This document shows positions 43,701 through 55,727 of a stretch of 64,000 nucleotides of DNA, piece by piece. The notes beneath the pieces are model-generated. The model searched no databases. It was not told the DNA's origin and saw only the letters and a program-made list of their open reading frames with translations. This DNA comes from Symsagittifera roscoffensis. Lineage: Eukaryota; Xenacoelomorpha; Acoela; Convolutidae. Made by a program: the position numbers and the translations under genes. The stretch is from assembly GCF_963678635.1 (NCBI RefSeq), contig NC_087065.1:62584754-62648753 (forward strand), read 5' to 3'. Within the stretch, counting starts at the first letter, position 1; each line of letters opens with the position of its first letter.

Positions 43701-45555
43701 TAGCTAAAATATATTGTTGTTCTAGAAACCGATCTGAATTAGTTTTTAAATTTTTAATCAACTTTTGCTCCTCAAACGATCAAACTTAAAGTGACTGATC
43801 CGATGAAACGTAAGTCGAAATTATTGAAGCATTTAGCAAACAAAAAAGAAATTATACTAAGTCACAGCTAGTAAATTTGAAAATTGCAGGAGCAAATCAG
43901 AAACAATTTCAACTGCTTACAGCACGAAAAACACGTTATGTAGCAACTAAGCCGACAAAACACGAGCAGTCAAACGAAAGAGGAACAATTCAAACGGAAA
44001 ACTCCCCTCTGCTTCATGCTGATAAAATACAAGTCCCGGTCGCTACTCTAACCGCAGTTCTTGAAGTGCAAACTAAACCTCGATACATCTAGACCAAGCG
44101 TTGTGAAGTCTGGAAGCTGTTAATGTTCGAAAAATAAGCAAGTACAAAATCTTAACAATTTATGGGAGGAGGGTTCAAGTTACCGATTAGAAGACATTTG
44201 CTTTCGCTAATGTAATGAATCATGAATCACGAAGCTGAAGCAGAAACAAAAACCAGTAACGTTTTTGCAGCTCAAAGTTGAGTTAAGCTAAAGCAGAACA
44301 GTATACATGTGATTCGATCAAAATCACCTAAAAATGCATGTGTCAGTTGGTTATATATGGAATTTTGGCCTTGAGAAAACGTCTAGTCTTGATTTTGGGG
44401 TTCGGATTGAGCATGTCAAGCTCAAGTTTCTCGCGACAACTGAAAATATCAGAAAAGTAAGATCAGAAGATTCGAACTACAATCGCGGGAAAGTAGTCAA
44501 AAAATAGCTGCGGGAAATTGCTATTCGCAATTTCCGATACATAATTCGAACGAGAGTAGAGCTGTCTTATTCGTGTCAGGAGACAGAAAGTAATCGCGAG
44601 TGAAAGGAGAGGCAAGTGTGGGTCGTTGTAAGGTTTTCAGATAGCTTTTGATAGCAACGGACCTGTGCCAGTCGGTCATGTCTGGAAGTTTGACCTTGAG
44701 AGACGCAAAAATACGTAATTTTGGAGTGGAATTTTAGTTTTCAAATTTTCGAATGGAGCCTGTCATGCTCAGTTTTCTCGTACCAACTGAAAACAGAAAG
44801 TGAAAAATCAGAATATCCGAATTTACAATTGCGGGAAATTACTCAAGAAAAACAGCGGGAAATTGCTATTCGCAATTTCCAGATATAAAATAAGACACGA
44901 GTAGAGCTGTCTTATCCCGAAATAGGAGGGGAGACGATAAATAGAAGAAAGAACGACTATTCGGAACGAACTAGAGTGAACCTTCAATGGAAAGGTGGAC
45001 AGCTTGAGTGTCCCAATGGTTCATATAAAAACTCAAATTCTGGAGTCGGAATTTACTTCGATTACCAAAACTGACCAGTATTAAACTTATCTAGTTATAT
45101 TACCTAATTCTTGAGTTGCTTACCAATTTAATTACACCTTGTGCTCGAGTACATCGACATGTGAGTTCCCAATTTAAATTTCTCGAGTGTGTTTTATGAT
45201 TGTTATGTTGAGATAAGGCGAGTTTTAGGTTGATCCATCTGAAATGGATCAAAGTTCCACTGTCCAATAAAAAGTAACTTAACGGATTGTTCCGACCCTG
45301 TTTTTAACGGCGTTCGCGTATTTTGGGTATCTTGAGACCTAAGTATGGGGACGTTCTTATTTTCTAGAGTATATTTTGGTAGTAGCCTTCAAGCTGTAGC
45401 GAGTTCTAGTCTCATGTCGCAAGCGAACCGAACTGCCTTTCAACCGTTCTTGAGGTAGAAAAACACAAGAGATAGTGTCCCTGACCCTTGAGCCAGTGGT
45501 TATAGGGCCTATTTTTCTTAAGCCTCATATGTGACTGCAGTAGGCGAATGTTACA
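43701..45555. repeat. Duplicated flank plus LTR block, second copy
   Basis: This matches 20,338-22,193 almost base for base, including the SINE-like piece, the partial LTR, the full LTR and about 190 bases of leader. The match stops at 'ggcgaatgttaca' (45,555). The first copy continues with unrelated leader there, while this copy joins the equivalent of about 22,660. A duplication or gene conversion of about 1.86 kb is required. Confidence 0.85.
44664..45370 (+). mobile_element. 5' LTR of element 2
   Basis: 707 bases, nearly identical to the LTR at 21,301, with the TATA box (near 45,021), hairpin and AATAAA all kept. The downstream coding region of element 2 is far more diverged from element 1 than this LTR is, so the LTR was homogenised or transferred after the two elements split. 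Confidence 0.85.
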
Positions 45556-47465
45556 ACCACTAGGAGACTTGGCTGGAAGAGGTGACCAGCGAAGTGGGAA
45601 AGTGGACAACAAGGAGGCTTGACCACTGGGAGACTTGACTGGAACCGGTGACCAGCCCAGAGGGAAAGTGTGACCAACCGCAAGGTGACCAGCCAGCAGT
45701 TTGATCAAAGCAGAACAGGGTAAACGGAAAAAGGTTTACAGAGGTTCTGTTTGGTCAAACCGGTATCGTTAAAATCCACATTAAATTTTAGGAAATAGGT
45801 GTAAAATTGAATACCCACTGTTTTGAGGAAATATTTTCTTATGAGCAGAGCTTGGAAACAGGTTCTACGGTTTTCTTTCGAGAATTTTAGCACCTATCGC
45901 GCTTAAGGTAACTTTCGGCTTAAGTGGGGGGCTTGGAGGGGGAGGTTGAAGGGGGGGGGGGTGGTTAAGAGAGAGGTTGGCGGTTGAAAATTGTAAAAAG
46001 GGGGGACACATTATAGTAACTATCCGATCGAAATTGTCAATTCAGTTACGTTAGAAGACCCAGAGTCGGGAACGAACCATCTTTAGACTCAAAACAAGAA
46101 ATGCAACGCGAGAATATCCAAATTTAAGATCGAATTTTGGTAGGAAACCTGGTCGGATCGGGTGGGGGAATCGGAAATAGACAATTTGTGGAACCCAAAA
46201 GGAGAATATCCCATAAGACCGTTAGTAGGGGGAATGGAAAAGGCGTGACAATCAGGTACCAGACATTTTTTATGAAAAGACCAGATTGTTCGCCTTTGAA
46301 TTTTGGGTGTACTCACCATTTTTTTTTAAATATTTTGTTTTCATTTTTCTCAGTAAAATTTTTAAGTTTTGGGATCAAATTTAATTGGCTTATAACGAAT
46401 CGGAAATCATAAGGCACTTGCTAACAAGTCGCGTTTCGACTTTCATCGGGTTGAAACAGGAAAAATAATTTTAGGGGACTTTGTAAAGAAAAAATATTTG
46501 GTGAACAGAATTGGTTTTTGGGGATTTTTTTTTATACTAGAGCTCTAGAGGGGGTACTGGGATAGTGGATCAGGAATTCCAATTTTCGACACAAGGTACA
46601 GGGGAAATCATCAATCAGACGAAGAAAAATTGAGCTACGAGGTTGGAAGAAAAGCAAAGAGTCTAGCCGGCGGTCTTGGGATAGTGATATAAGTGTCCCA
46701 ACACTACGGAACAAGAGATCCGACTGTCCCAACTCCAAGAAACAAGAGATCCAACTGTCCCAACACTAAGGAACAAGAGATCCAATTGTCCAAACACTCG
46801 AGCGAAGTCTCCTAGGAGGGTTCAGAAAAGTCCTGGGACAGTAACGAAGTGTCCCAACACTTAAGCGAAGGGTCCTAGGAGGGTTCAGAAAAGTCCTGGG
46901 ACAGTACGAAGTGTCCCAACACTCAAGTAAAGTCTCCTAGGAGGGTTCAGAAAAGTCCTGGGACAGTACAAAATGCCCAACACTTGAGCGAATGGTCCTA
47001 GGAGGGTTCGGGAAAGTCCTGAGACAGTACGAAGTGTCCCAAGACTTAAGCGAAGGGTCCTAGGAGATTTCAGAAAAGTCCTGGGACAGCAACGAAGTCT
47101 ACCAACACTTGAACGATGGGTCCTAGGAGGGTTCAGAAAAGTCCTGGAAAAGTAATGAAGTGTCCTAAAAAGAACGCTAAAGGTTGTAGGAGGGTACATA
47201 AAGGTACTAGGACCGCACCAAAGTTTACCACGAACCCATCGAAGTATTCCAAAACCCAAGCGAAGGGTCTTAGGAGAGTACCAAGTAATCCTAGGAAAGT
47301 ATTAGAGCATCCCAAAACTAGAACGAAGAGTCCTATGGACTGAAATTGATTTAGATTCAAAACTGATTTAGACTAATTCGACTGATTTTAGTTTTTAATA
47401 CATTAGGAAAATTTTTAAATAATTTCAATCGGATATTAAAATAAAAGAAATTGTATATAGAAAAC
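45371..47465 (+). other. Leader of element 2
   Basis: Shares 'tagcacctatcgc', 'cggcttaag' and G-rich blocks with the element 1 leader. It holds shortened 69-base-type repeats (45,555-45,690) and the 62-base array. The 14-base array of element 1 is absent. No credible ORF precedes the gag ATG at 47,466. Confidence 0.6.
46786..47160 (+). repeat. 62-base tandem array in the element 2 leader
   Basis: About six units begin near 46,793, 46,856, 46,918, 46,978, 47,040 and 47,103. Each has 'gtcctaggagggttcag', 'aaaagtcctgggacag' and 'gaagtgtcccaacac'. GGGACA and TGTCCC can pair within each unit. After the AACAC the sequence reads CTCGAG, CTTAAG, CTCAAG, CTTGAG, CTTAAG or CTTGAA in successive units. 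Confidence 0.8.
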
Positions 47466-48303
47466 ATGAAGCGGAATAGAGTATCGATAACTGAAACAAA
47501 AGTAACAGGACTAAAACAAAATCAAACCTCGGCGCAACGGAAAGCAACACTATCAAATCCGAAAGCAAGCAGAAAAAATATTTCAGTGAACATGGTCAAT
47601 ACAAGAAGCGTAAAGGAACTTAAGGCCAAGAAAAAGCAATGGAAGAACCAACTGTACCGGCTAGAGAAATCGATCTTGAGACACCAGATCAGAGTATTGA
47701 CGGGGTGGAAAAGAAAACGACGGAATCAACACCAATGCGAAATGCAGAACAAGAGAAGAAAACGATAGAGTTCTCATCAATTGACAATGTAGAGGAAACA
47801 ACAAGCAACACGCCGGAAACGATAAAATACGATTCTCAAACGAAAATAACGTCGTTTGCAGATAGGATTGCAGCGATGGTCGGAATGGAACCAAAAACGA
47901 AAGAGGAGGTATTACCAACGACCGAGAACGGAAAAACAATTGGCACAATTTCTGCAATTACGACAGAGGCCAAACAAGACGAAGAGCAGGTCACACATGG
48001 AACAATGGCAAATCAAGAAAAAACAACTTCACTTGAGCTAGGCGACTTGATGGCAAAGCTGGAAGAAATCGACAAGACGCTGGAACACAGCGGGGAAGAC
48101 CGCCAACAGCTAAAAAGGGAAGTACGACACAACAAGAATGAGTACCTAGAAAACTATTTTGTCCTGGCAAGGGCGACGGAAGAGAAGCTACAACAGATGT
48201 CGGACAAGGTAGAGGCTACCGACAGAGAGCGAGAGAAACATATCAAGAAGGATATGGAAGAATTTTGTGTTTTATTTATGAAGAATTTATGTTTTACAGT
48301 GGC
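47466..48303 (+). pseudogene. Gag N-terminus of element 2
   Basis: Starts at ATG 47,466 with M-K-R-N-R-V-S, clearly related to the element 1 gag start. A frame change near 47,640 moves the rest to another frame, which continues through the coiled coil (L-M-A-K-L-E-E-I-D). At about 48,262 the sequence jumps from the coiled coil to just before the second zinc knuckle. The capsid-like region and first knuckle, about 1.2 kb, are missing and replaced by a short T-rich filler. Confidence 0.8.
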
Positions 48304-50398
48304 TTGATCATCAAGATAGGCGCGAGGTGTTTTTTCTGCAATCAAGAGGGCCATTTCAGAACGGACTGTCCCTTTTTTTGGGAGGCGGCGATGAATCAAA
48401 ATTATCCGAAACACAAGCTAGCACTGGCTGCAGAGGAAAAAACTAAGAACAGGCAAGCTGAAATGATTTGAGCAACAAAGAAGCAGCAAGTGGTGAATTA
48501 TCAAAAACGACAGTAAAGGCCGTGACACAAAACAAAGACGCCACGGGAGCCGAGAAGAGAAATTCTCAAGAGATAAATTACGAGAGAGCAGCTGCAAAGG
48601 CGATAAACAAAGTGAAGCAAGACATGGCGACCAAAGAAATCGAACAACGGCTGAAACAGGAAATAGAAAAACAGAGAATAAATGAAACGCTCTGAATGAC
48701 ATGACCAGAACCAGAGACCGGAGAGAACTCGATGAGCAGGGGCAATTGTAACACTTTGAAGATGTTGACTGGAAAACGATTTGGCATCACGAAAATTGGG
48801 GCAAGAATCATGTCAATAATCACAGTGGGCGGCCACGAAGTAACAAGAAATCTGAGTGATCCGAGTGATCAGACGATATTGCACATTAATGTTTACGCGG
48901 ATTACTTGAGTGCGATAAGCCGGCAAACTCCTTCTAGAGCTTTAAAGGCATTGCTCACGAGAGGTGGTAGTAAATCAGTTCGCATAGACACTAGATACAC
49001 GGAAGCCTATGGACCACATGAGGTCATGTTGAATATAGATGGAATAAACCTCTACACAAAAACGATGATAACATGTGATGAGGATCTAGCCGGACAAATC
49101 TATGTTGGTAGGGAAGAACTAAAAGTGAGATCCATTTAGCACTGTGCTATGCTGGAGGAAGATGCCATGCACACGGATTGGACATTAGTGGAAAGAAGAC
49201 ACAACTGCGTGGGTTGTTGGACACGGGAGCCGTCTTGAGTGTAATACCAATTGAGACTTGGAGAAGAATGGGATTCGACAAAGATGACCTGATTGACTCA
49301 AGAATACGTCTGTCAGCGACAGACAAGAGGGCGCTTTGGGTTATAGGTAGGACACCAATAATAGCCCTAAACCTATGAGAACGCAATTGATGGATAAGCT
49401 TTCTGGTGGTGGAGAATCTAGATGAGTCTGTCCAATTCATTTTAGGCAGAGTTTTCATCAGGAATTTCGATGTAACGATTGATCTGAACATTGCGATATT
49501 CAGGATTTGGAACCCGGAAAGGAAGTACGTAGCTAAACCGGTATATTTGATAATGGCGAATGAAAATAAGGCTCCAGTTTTCTTGAGTAGGAGGGTAAGG
49601 CTGATAGCGAATGAGGCAGCAATAGTAAGTTTACGGATGAAGAACTATAATGAACTAAGTGACAACAAACAAGTATGTATAGTACCCAACCCAAACAGTC
49701 AAACTGCTGCTATTTTAGGAAGATCCTTCTCGATAACCGAGAGTGGCCTCTGCGTCAGTGTCTTGTTGAATACGCTTGATATACTTATCACAATCCAGAG
49801 GGGAAGGAAGCTAGGATACGCACTTCCCGTGAAAACTAGATATGAAATGACTGAAAATGTGAAAGAAAAGGAAGTTCTTGATTGCCCGAATCACAGGGAT
49901 AAAATTTGTATCTTGAGACGATTGAAGAAAATAAAATGTTCACCAGGTCTTGTGAAGTCACTTAAGTCAGAGACAGACGATGGACTGTCGAGCTGTTCGA
50001 ATTTTCCAGAAAGACCCACACTAGAGGAATTGGAGATGGATAAACCAGTAATACCAGAGATTGAAAATATAAATGGGAAGGCAACAGACGAACAGCTCGA
50101 AGCCATCAAGGACGTTCTAGATAGGAATCAGTATGTTTTTTTGATACATAAGGCAGAAATTGGATGCTGCAACTTTGTTGAACATGAAATAGAGCTAGAA
50201 GAAAGGCGGTACCGCATAGGGAAGGGGCGAGGCGTATGACCCCAAACAAATCGGATGCTTGTAGACAGAGACCCTACTAGAGTATGGCATGATAGAACCA
50301 TCCAAATCACCGTGGGCGTGTGGAGTAGTGATGGCTAAAAAGAAAGGAGACCAACTTAGATTTTGTTGTGACTTTCGATATCTGAACTCCGTCACGGT
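48304..50398 (+). pseudogene. Gag knuckle, protease and RT start, element 2 copy A
   Basis: It retains the second zinc knuckle (C-F-F-C-N-Q-E-G-H-F), the Lys/Glu helix and a protease with L-D-T-G-A. Interruptions include stops near 48,470, 48,696 and 49,137 and a frame change near 49,190. The RT part begins but stops after D-F-R-Y-L-N-S-V-T-V at 50,398, where the sequence joins the spacer repeat that normally precedes ORF2. Roughly 7 kb of pol is missing at that joint. Confidence 0.85.
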
Positions 50399-51581
50399 TT
50401 GGTAAAGGTATTTCTTGAGTTGGTTTGGTAAACGTATTTCTTGAGTTGGTTGACACGTGAGATCGCTAGAAAAGAATCAACGATGGCCAGCAGCGCTCAA
50501 AAGACCCACCCTCAATGAGCTATGAGGGACCTCGATTATACGCAAGTGCACGAGAGACTGGCGGTAATGTTGAATGCCATCCTGCAACTGGAAGCACAAG
50601 GCGAGTGAAGGGAGTCAGCGACTGAAGCCGTATTGATAGTGGGATACACTTCAGACGGAGCATCAGATCAGGAGCAGACCAGATGGCCTGAGATGACATG
50701 ACCTCGCGAGAAACCCTTGCTTGAGCAGCAACACGGAATTTGGAGCGGGAGAATTTCCACTTCCGACCAGACCGCCGACAGGAGCAGGGACTCAGTCAAC
50801 AAGTAAGCCACCGTCGATGTTTCGCTCGTAACAAACAGAGGAGTCGTATCCGGATCTCAGCAGTGTGAAGAGAGAGTTGGAAAGGGCCCAAAGGGAACGG
50901 GACAAGGTCCTTCTGGATAGGGATCAGGCAGCTCTTGAGCGAGATGAGGCGATTCTGGATCGGGATCTGCTGATGGCAGAGCGAGTGCAAGACCAAAGGC
51001 TACAAGAAAGTGTAGCCAATTGTGATCAAATAAAGTCGGAATAAGAGCGGCTACAAAGGAGGCAGCAAGCGGTCGCGAATGGGAAAGAAAAAAAGAGGAC
51101 TACGGCTGAACCGGCTGTCGCGAGATCGAAACCAGAGTCGCGAATGGAGGTAGACGAAGCCCCTTGAGCGGGTGGTCATTTCAAATTGGACCGTGCGGCC
51201 CAACAGCATATGAACGAGGGCCTGGAAGAATGGACGACTCCAGTGCCAGTTCCCTCCCTGCGCAATGTAGAGGCAAACACACGTAGGCCTTTGATGGAAA
51301 TCTCGCTGCCGGGATTGACGCCCAGCTCAACTAGTAGTAGTCAAACCGGGACGGACACATCGCGCCTCAGGAAGTTGCAAGATAGGTTGCAGTCACGGGC
51401 TCGAGAGAATCCAGCACGAGAAGAGCGACCTCCCACCTGGAGAGACCACTCAGTTAAGAGTGTCATAATCGCAAGTTACAAGAAGAAAACAGACGGTGCT
51501 TATCACAGGCATAACCGGATGGATTGGACATAGGCGCAACGAGCGAAGAGGGGTGCCTTCCACGACGCTTCCTGGGATGAA
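50399..51581 (+). pseudogene. ORF2 N-terminal fragment, element 2 copy A
   Basis: Begins with 'ttcttgagttggtttggtaaa' repeats, then ORF2 from its start to just before the SGNH domain, with several stops and small deletions. A small deletion just after the ATG is shared with the copy at 57,989 but not with the one at 63,040. This ties copy A to the 57,989 lineage. It ends at 51,581, where the sequence jumps back to the gag zinc knuckle. Confidence 0.8.
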
Positions 51582-53520
51582 TATTCAAGAGGGCCATTTC
51601 GGAATGGACTCTCCCTTTTTTGGGAGGCGGCGATGAATCAAAATTACCCGAAACACAAGCTAGCACTGGCTGCAGAGGAAAAAACTAAGAACAGGCAAGC
51701 TGAAATGATTTGAGCAACAAAGAAGCAGCAAGTGGTGAATTATCAAAAACGACAGTAAAGGCCGTGACACAAAACAAAGACGCCACGGGAGCCGAGAAGA
51801 GAAATTCTCTAGTGATAAATTACGATAGAGCAGCTGCAAAGGCGATAAACAAAGTGAAGCAAGACATGGCGACCAAAGAAATCGAACAACGGCTGAAACA
51901 GGAAATAAAAAAACAGAGAATAAATGAAACGCTCTGAATGACAAGACCAGAACCAGAGACCGGAGAGAACTCGATGAGCAGGGGCAATTGTAACACTTTG
52001 AAGATGTTGACTGGAAAACCATTTGGCATCACGAAAATTGGGGCAAGAGTCATGTCAATAATCACAGTGGGCGGCCACGAAGTAACAAGAAATCTGAGTG
52101 ATCCGAGTGATCAGACGATAATGCACATAGATGTTTACGCGGATTACTTGAGTGCGATAAGCCGGCAAACTCCTTCTAGAGCTTTAAAGGCATTACTCAC
52201 GAGAGGTGGTAGTAAATCAGTTCGCATAGACACTAGATACACGGAAGCCTATGGACCACATGAGGTCATGTTGAATATAGATGGAAAAAACCTCTACACA
52301 AAAACGATGATAACATGTGATGAGGATCTAGCCGGACAAATCTATGTTGGTAGGGAAGAACTAAAAGTGAGATCCATTTGGCACTGTGCTATGCTGGAGG
52401 AAGATGCCATGCACACGGATTGGACATTAGTGGAAAGAAGACACAACTGCGTGGGTTGTTGGACACGGGAGCCGTCTTGAGTGTAATACCAATTGAGACT
52501 TGGAGAAGAATGGGATTCGACAAAGATGACCTGATTGACTCAAGAATACGTCTGTCAGCGACAGACAAGAGGGCGCTTTGGGTTATAGGTAGGACACCAA
52601 TAATAGCCCTAAACCTATGAGAACGCAATTGATGGATAAGCTTTCTGGTGGTGGAGAATCTAGATGAGTCTGTCCAATTCATTTTAGGCAGAGTTTTCAT
52701 CAGGAATTTCGATGTAACGATTGATCTGAACATTGCGATATTCAGGATTTGGAACCCGGAAAGGAAGTACGTAGCTAAACCGGTATATTTGATAATGGCG
52801 AATGAAAATAAGGCTCCAGTTTTCTTGAGTAGGAGGGTAAGGCTGATAGCGAATGAGGCAGCAATAGTAAGTTTACGGATGAAGAACTATAATGAACTAA
52901 GTGACAACAAACAAGTATGTATAGTACCCAACCCAAACAGTCAAACTGCTGCTATTTTAGGAAGATCCTTCTCGATAACCGAGAGTGGCCTCTGCGTCAG
53001 TGTCTTGTTGAATACGCTTGATATACTTATCACAATCCAGAGGGGAAGGAAGCTAGGATACGCACTTCCCGTGAAAACTAGATATGAAATGACTGAAAAT
53101 GTGAAAGAAAAGGAAGTTCTTGATTGCCCGAATCACAGGGATAAAATTTGTATCTTGAGACGATTGAAGAAAATAAAATGTTCACCAGGTCTTGTGAAGT
53201 CACTTAAGTCAGAGACAGACGATGGACTGTCGAGCTGTTCGAATTTTCCAGAAAGACCCACACTAGAGGAATTGGAGATGGATAAACCAGTAATACCAGA
53301 GATTGAAAATATAAATGGGAAGGCAACAGACGAACAGCTCGAAGCTATCAAGGACGTTCTAGATAGGAATCAGTATGTTTTTTCGATACAAATTGGATGC
53401 TGCAACTTTGTTGAACATGAAATAGAGCTAGAAGAAAGCGGTGCCGCATAGGGAAGGGGCGAGGCGTATGACCCCAAACAAATCGGATGCTTGTAGATAG
53501 AGACCCTACTAGAGTATGAC
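51582..53520 (+). pseudogene. Gag knuckle and protease, element 2 copy B
   Basis: Nearly identical to 48,342-50,280 at an offset of about 3,240 bases, including the same protease frame break and the same stop after the N-L motif near 52,618. Sharing of disabling mutations shows that the duplication happened after the element had died. Confidence 0.85.
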
Positions 53521-55170
53521 ATGATAGAACCATCCAAATCAACGTGGGCGTGTGGACTAGTGATGGCTAAAAAGAAAGGAGACCAACTTAGATTTTGTTG
53601 TTGTTTTCGATATCTGAACTCCGTCACGGTGAAGGATGCCTATCCCATACCTAGGATAGATGAAAGTCTCTCAAAATTAGGTGACGCAAAATTTTTCACA
53701 ACTATTGATCTAGGGTCGGCTTTTTGGTACCACTGAGGAAGCAAGACAGAGACAAGACGGGTTTTGCATGCGAACTGCGACTGTTTCAATGGAAGAGGTA
53801 GCCATTTGGCCTCTGCAATGCGACAGCCACCTTTTAACGACTATTAGCACAAGCGCTGGCGAGCGTAACAAAGAAAAATGGCAATTTAGTAATGTGTTAC
53901 GTGGATGAAGACCTCATTTAACGACTGTACGAGATATTTGCATGTATGAAGAGAACAGGACTGAAGTGCAAGCCATCGAAGTGTGAAATTCTCAAGGACT
54001 CGATCAAATACCTGGGAAGAATGGTAGACAAACATGGTATTAGACCAGACCCAGATGCGGTAGAGGCAGTACTGACTTGGAAATTGCCAAAAACTGAACA
54101 CCAGTTGATGAGCTTCTTAGGTTTCGCGAACTACTACAGGGAGTTCATCAAGGGCTATGCAGACAAAGTATATCCAATGCAACAACTCATGAGGCACAAG
54201 AGCAAAAATTTCGCGCGAAACAATGCACAAGAGGAATCAAAGGAAAAAAGGAGTTGTGCGAAGCACCAGGTCTGGGGATGCCCACGGAAAAAGGAATGTA
54301 CGTGCTCGACACGGATACATCGGTGGTAAGGAAAAAAAGGAGTTGTGCGAAGCACCAGGTCTGGGGATGCCCACGGAAAAAGGAATGTACGTGCTCGACA
54401 CGGATACATCGGTGGTAGCGATCTCTGGAATAATCCACCAAGAACAGGAATGAAACGGAAAGACAGTCTTGAGACCGATAGCTTACGGGAGAAAAGTCTT
54501 GAGTGATACAGAGATGAAGTACGGAGCACCCAAAGTGGAAATGATCGCGGTAGTGACCTTTGTAGAAAAATATAGACCATACCTGGGCAGCGAGCCATTC
54601 AAGCTACGAGTCGACCATTCAAGCTACGAGTGCACTCAGTTGGTTAAGAACGTACTCAATGGACGAGAGCTTCATCGGAAGATGGATAGTGCGCCTGGAT
54701 GGTTACGACATGATTATCGAGCACAGAACTAAGGACCAACATCAGAACGCCGACAGTTTGAGCAAAAAGACGGAGTTTTACGAGAGACAGGAGCAGAAGG
54801 AGGCCGACAGGCCCAAGATCAAAGATGGCTTCTCATTTATGGACAAGGAGACGTATGACAGTCTTCCACTCACGAGGTGGCTTGACAAGTCAGGGAAACC
54901 AATAGAGGACCATCCCGAGCTGCTAGCAGAACAGGAGACGAAAGAAATTCTCAAGAGCAAAACAGGGATGCCAATGGAAAGGATGCTCAAGTCGAAGATA
55001 GTAAGTAAAACAATAAAAGCAAAAAGCTATGACCCCGATGAAGTGGAAAAAGGATGGGTGACAATAGGAGAAGATCTGAGGAGACTACTAGAAAAATTAG
55101 CCGACGATAAACCGGTAGCCCAGAACAACGATAAAAACAAACCGGAAGTCACCATATTGAAAACAAGGGA
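53521..55170 (+). pseudogene. RT, RNase H and linker, element 2 copy B
   Basis: RT continues through L-G-S-A-F-W, then degenerates before the YVDD region (53,890-53,920, where a deletion removes the normal downstream residues). The RNase H start is duplicated in tandem (54,242-54,416). The acidic linker follows (about 54,750-55,170) in an open frame, and the sequence then switches to an ORF2 fragment. Stops and frame changes are frequent. Confidence 0.8.
54242..54416 (+). repeat. 87-base tandem duplication in RNase H
   Basis: The segment starting 'ggaaaaaaggagttgtgcg' is followed directly by a copy with one extra A. The unit spans the first RNase H catalytic motif (V-L-D-T-D), so that motif appears twice. 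Shorter tandem duplications occur at about 54,591-54,627 (17-base unit) and 55,917-55,968 (about 24-base unit). Confidence 0.9.
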
Positions 55171-55463
55171 AGCGGCTCAAAGTTCGCCGAAGACCCAAGG
55201 TATGGAAGATCCGGTGGGACTTCAAACCTAGCAAAAATCTTGGCAGTGTACGATTGATCAGATCCCAGATTAGCGAGAGCAATCATCGTGGCCAGATCGG
55301 ACTTCGAGGGGACGTCACCGAAGTTATTTTGGCCAGAAATCCTAGTGTACCTGCTGCCTAGAGCGGAACTGAACCAGATGCAGACCATGGTGGTGGCTAT
55401 CAAATCTGAAACGCCGTGCGAGCCAGAGCTGTTGCTATTCGCGGGGATGAATGACCACCTGCC
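55170..55463 (+). pseudogene. ORF2 second-SGNH fragment inserted before integrase
   Basis: Matches ORF2 from D-P-R-Y to F-A-G-M-N-D-H-L (element 1 residues about 800-888), with a TGA after the Y-D of the lead-in. It joins integrase at 'gaatgaccacctg|ccaaagg'. The same joint occurs 5,131 bases downstream at 60,594, so the chimaera was present before, or arose with, the tandem duplication. Confidence 0.8.
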
Positions 55464-55689
55464 AAAGGAACTGATGGGGAGATCGCATATTGCTCAAGCG
55501 CATTCGACAACCTACCATCCTCAAACGAACGGATTAGTGGAGAGGCAGATTAGAACTCTGGTGAACATGCTCAGGGTATATTGCTCGAGATACATGACAG
55601 ATTGAGGCAAATATCTGCCACAAGTGGTAGGGGCGTATAGCAGCACGCAGCATACAACAACAGGGATCAGTCCTTTTATGATAATGACT

Positions 55690-55727
<38 letters not shown>

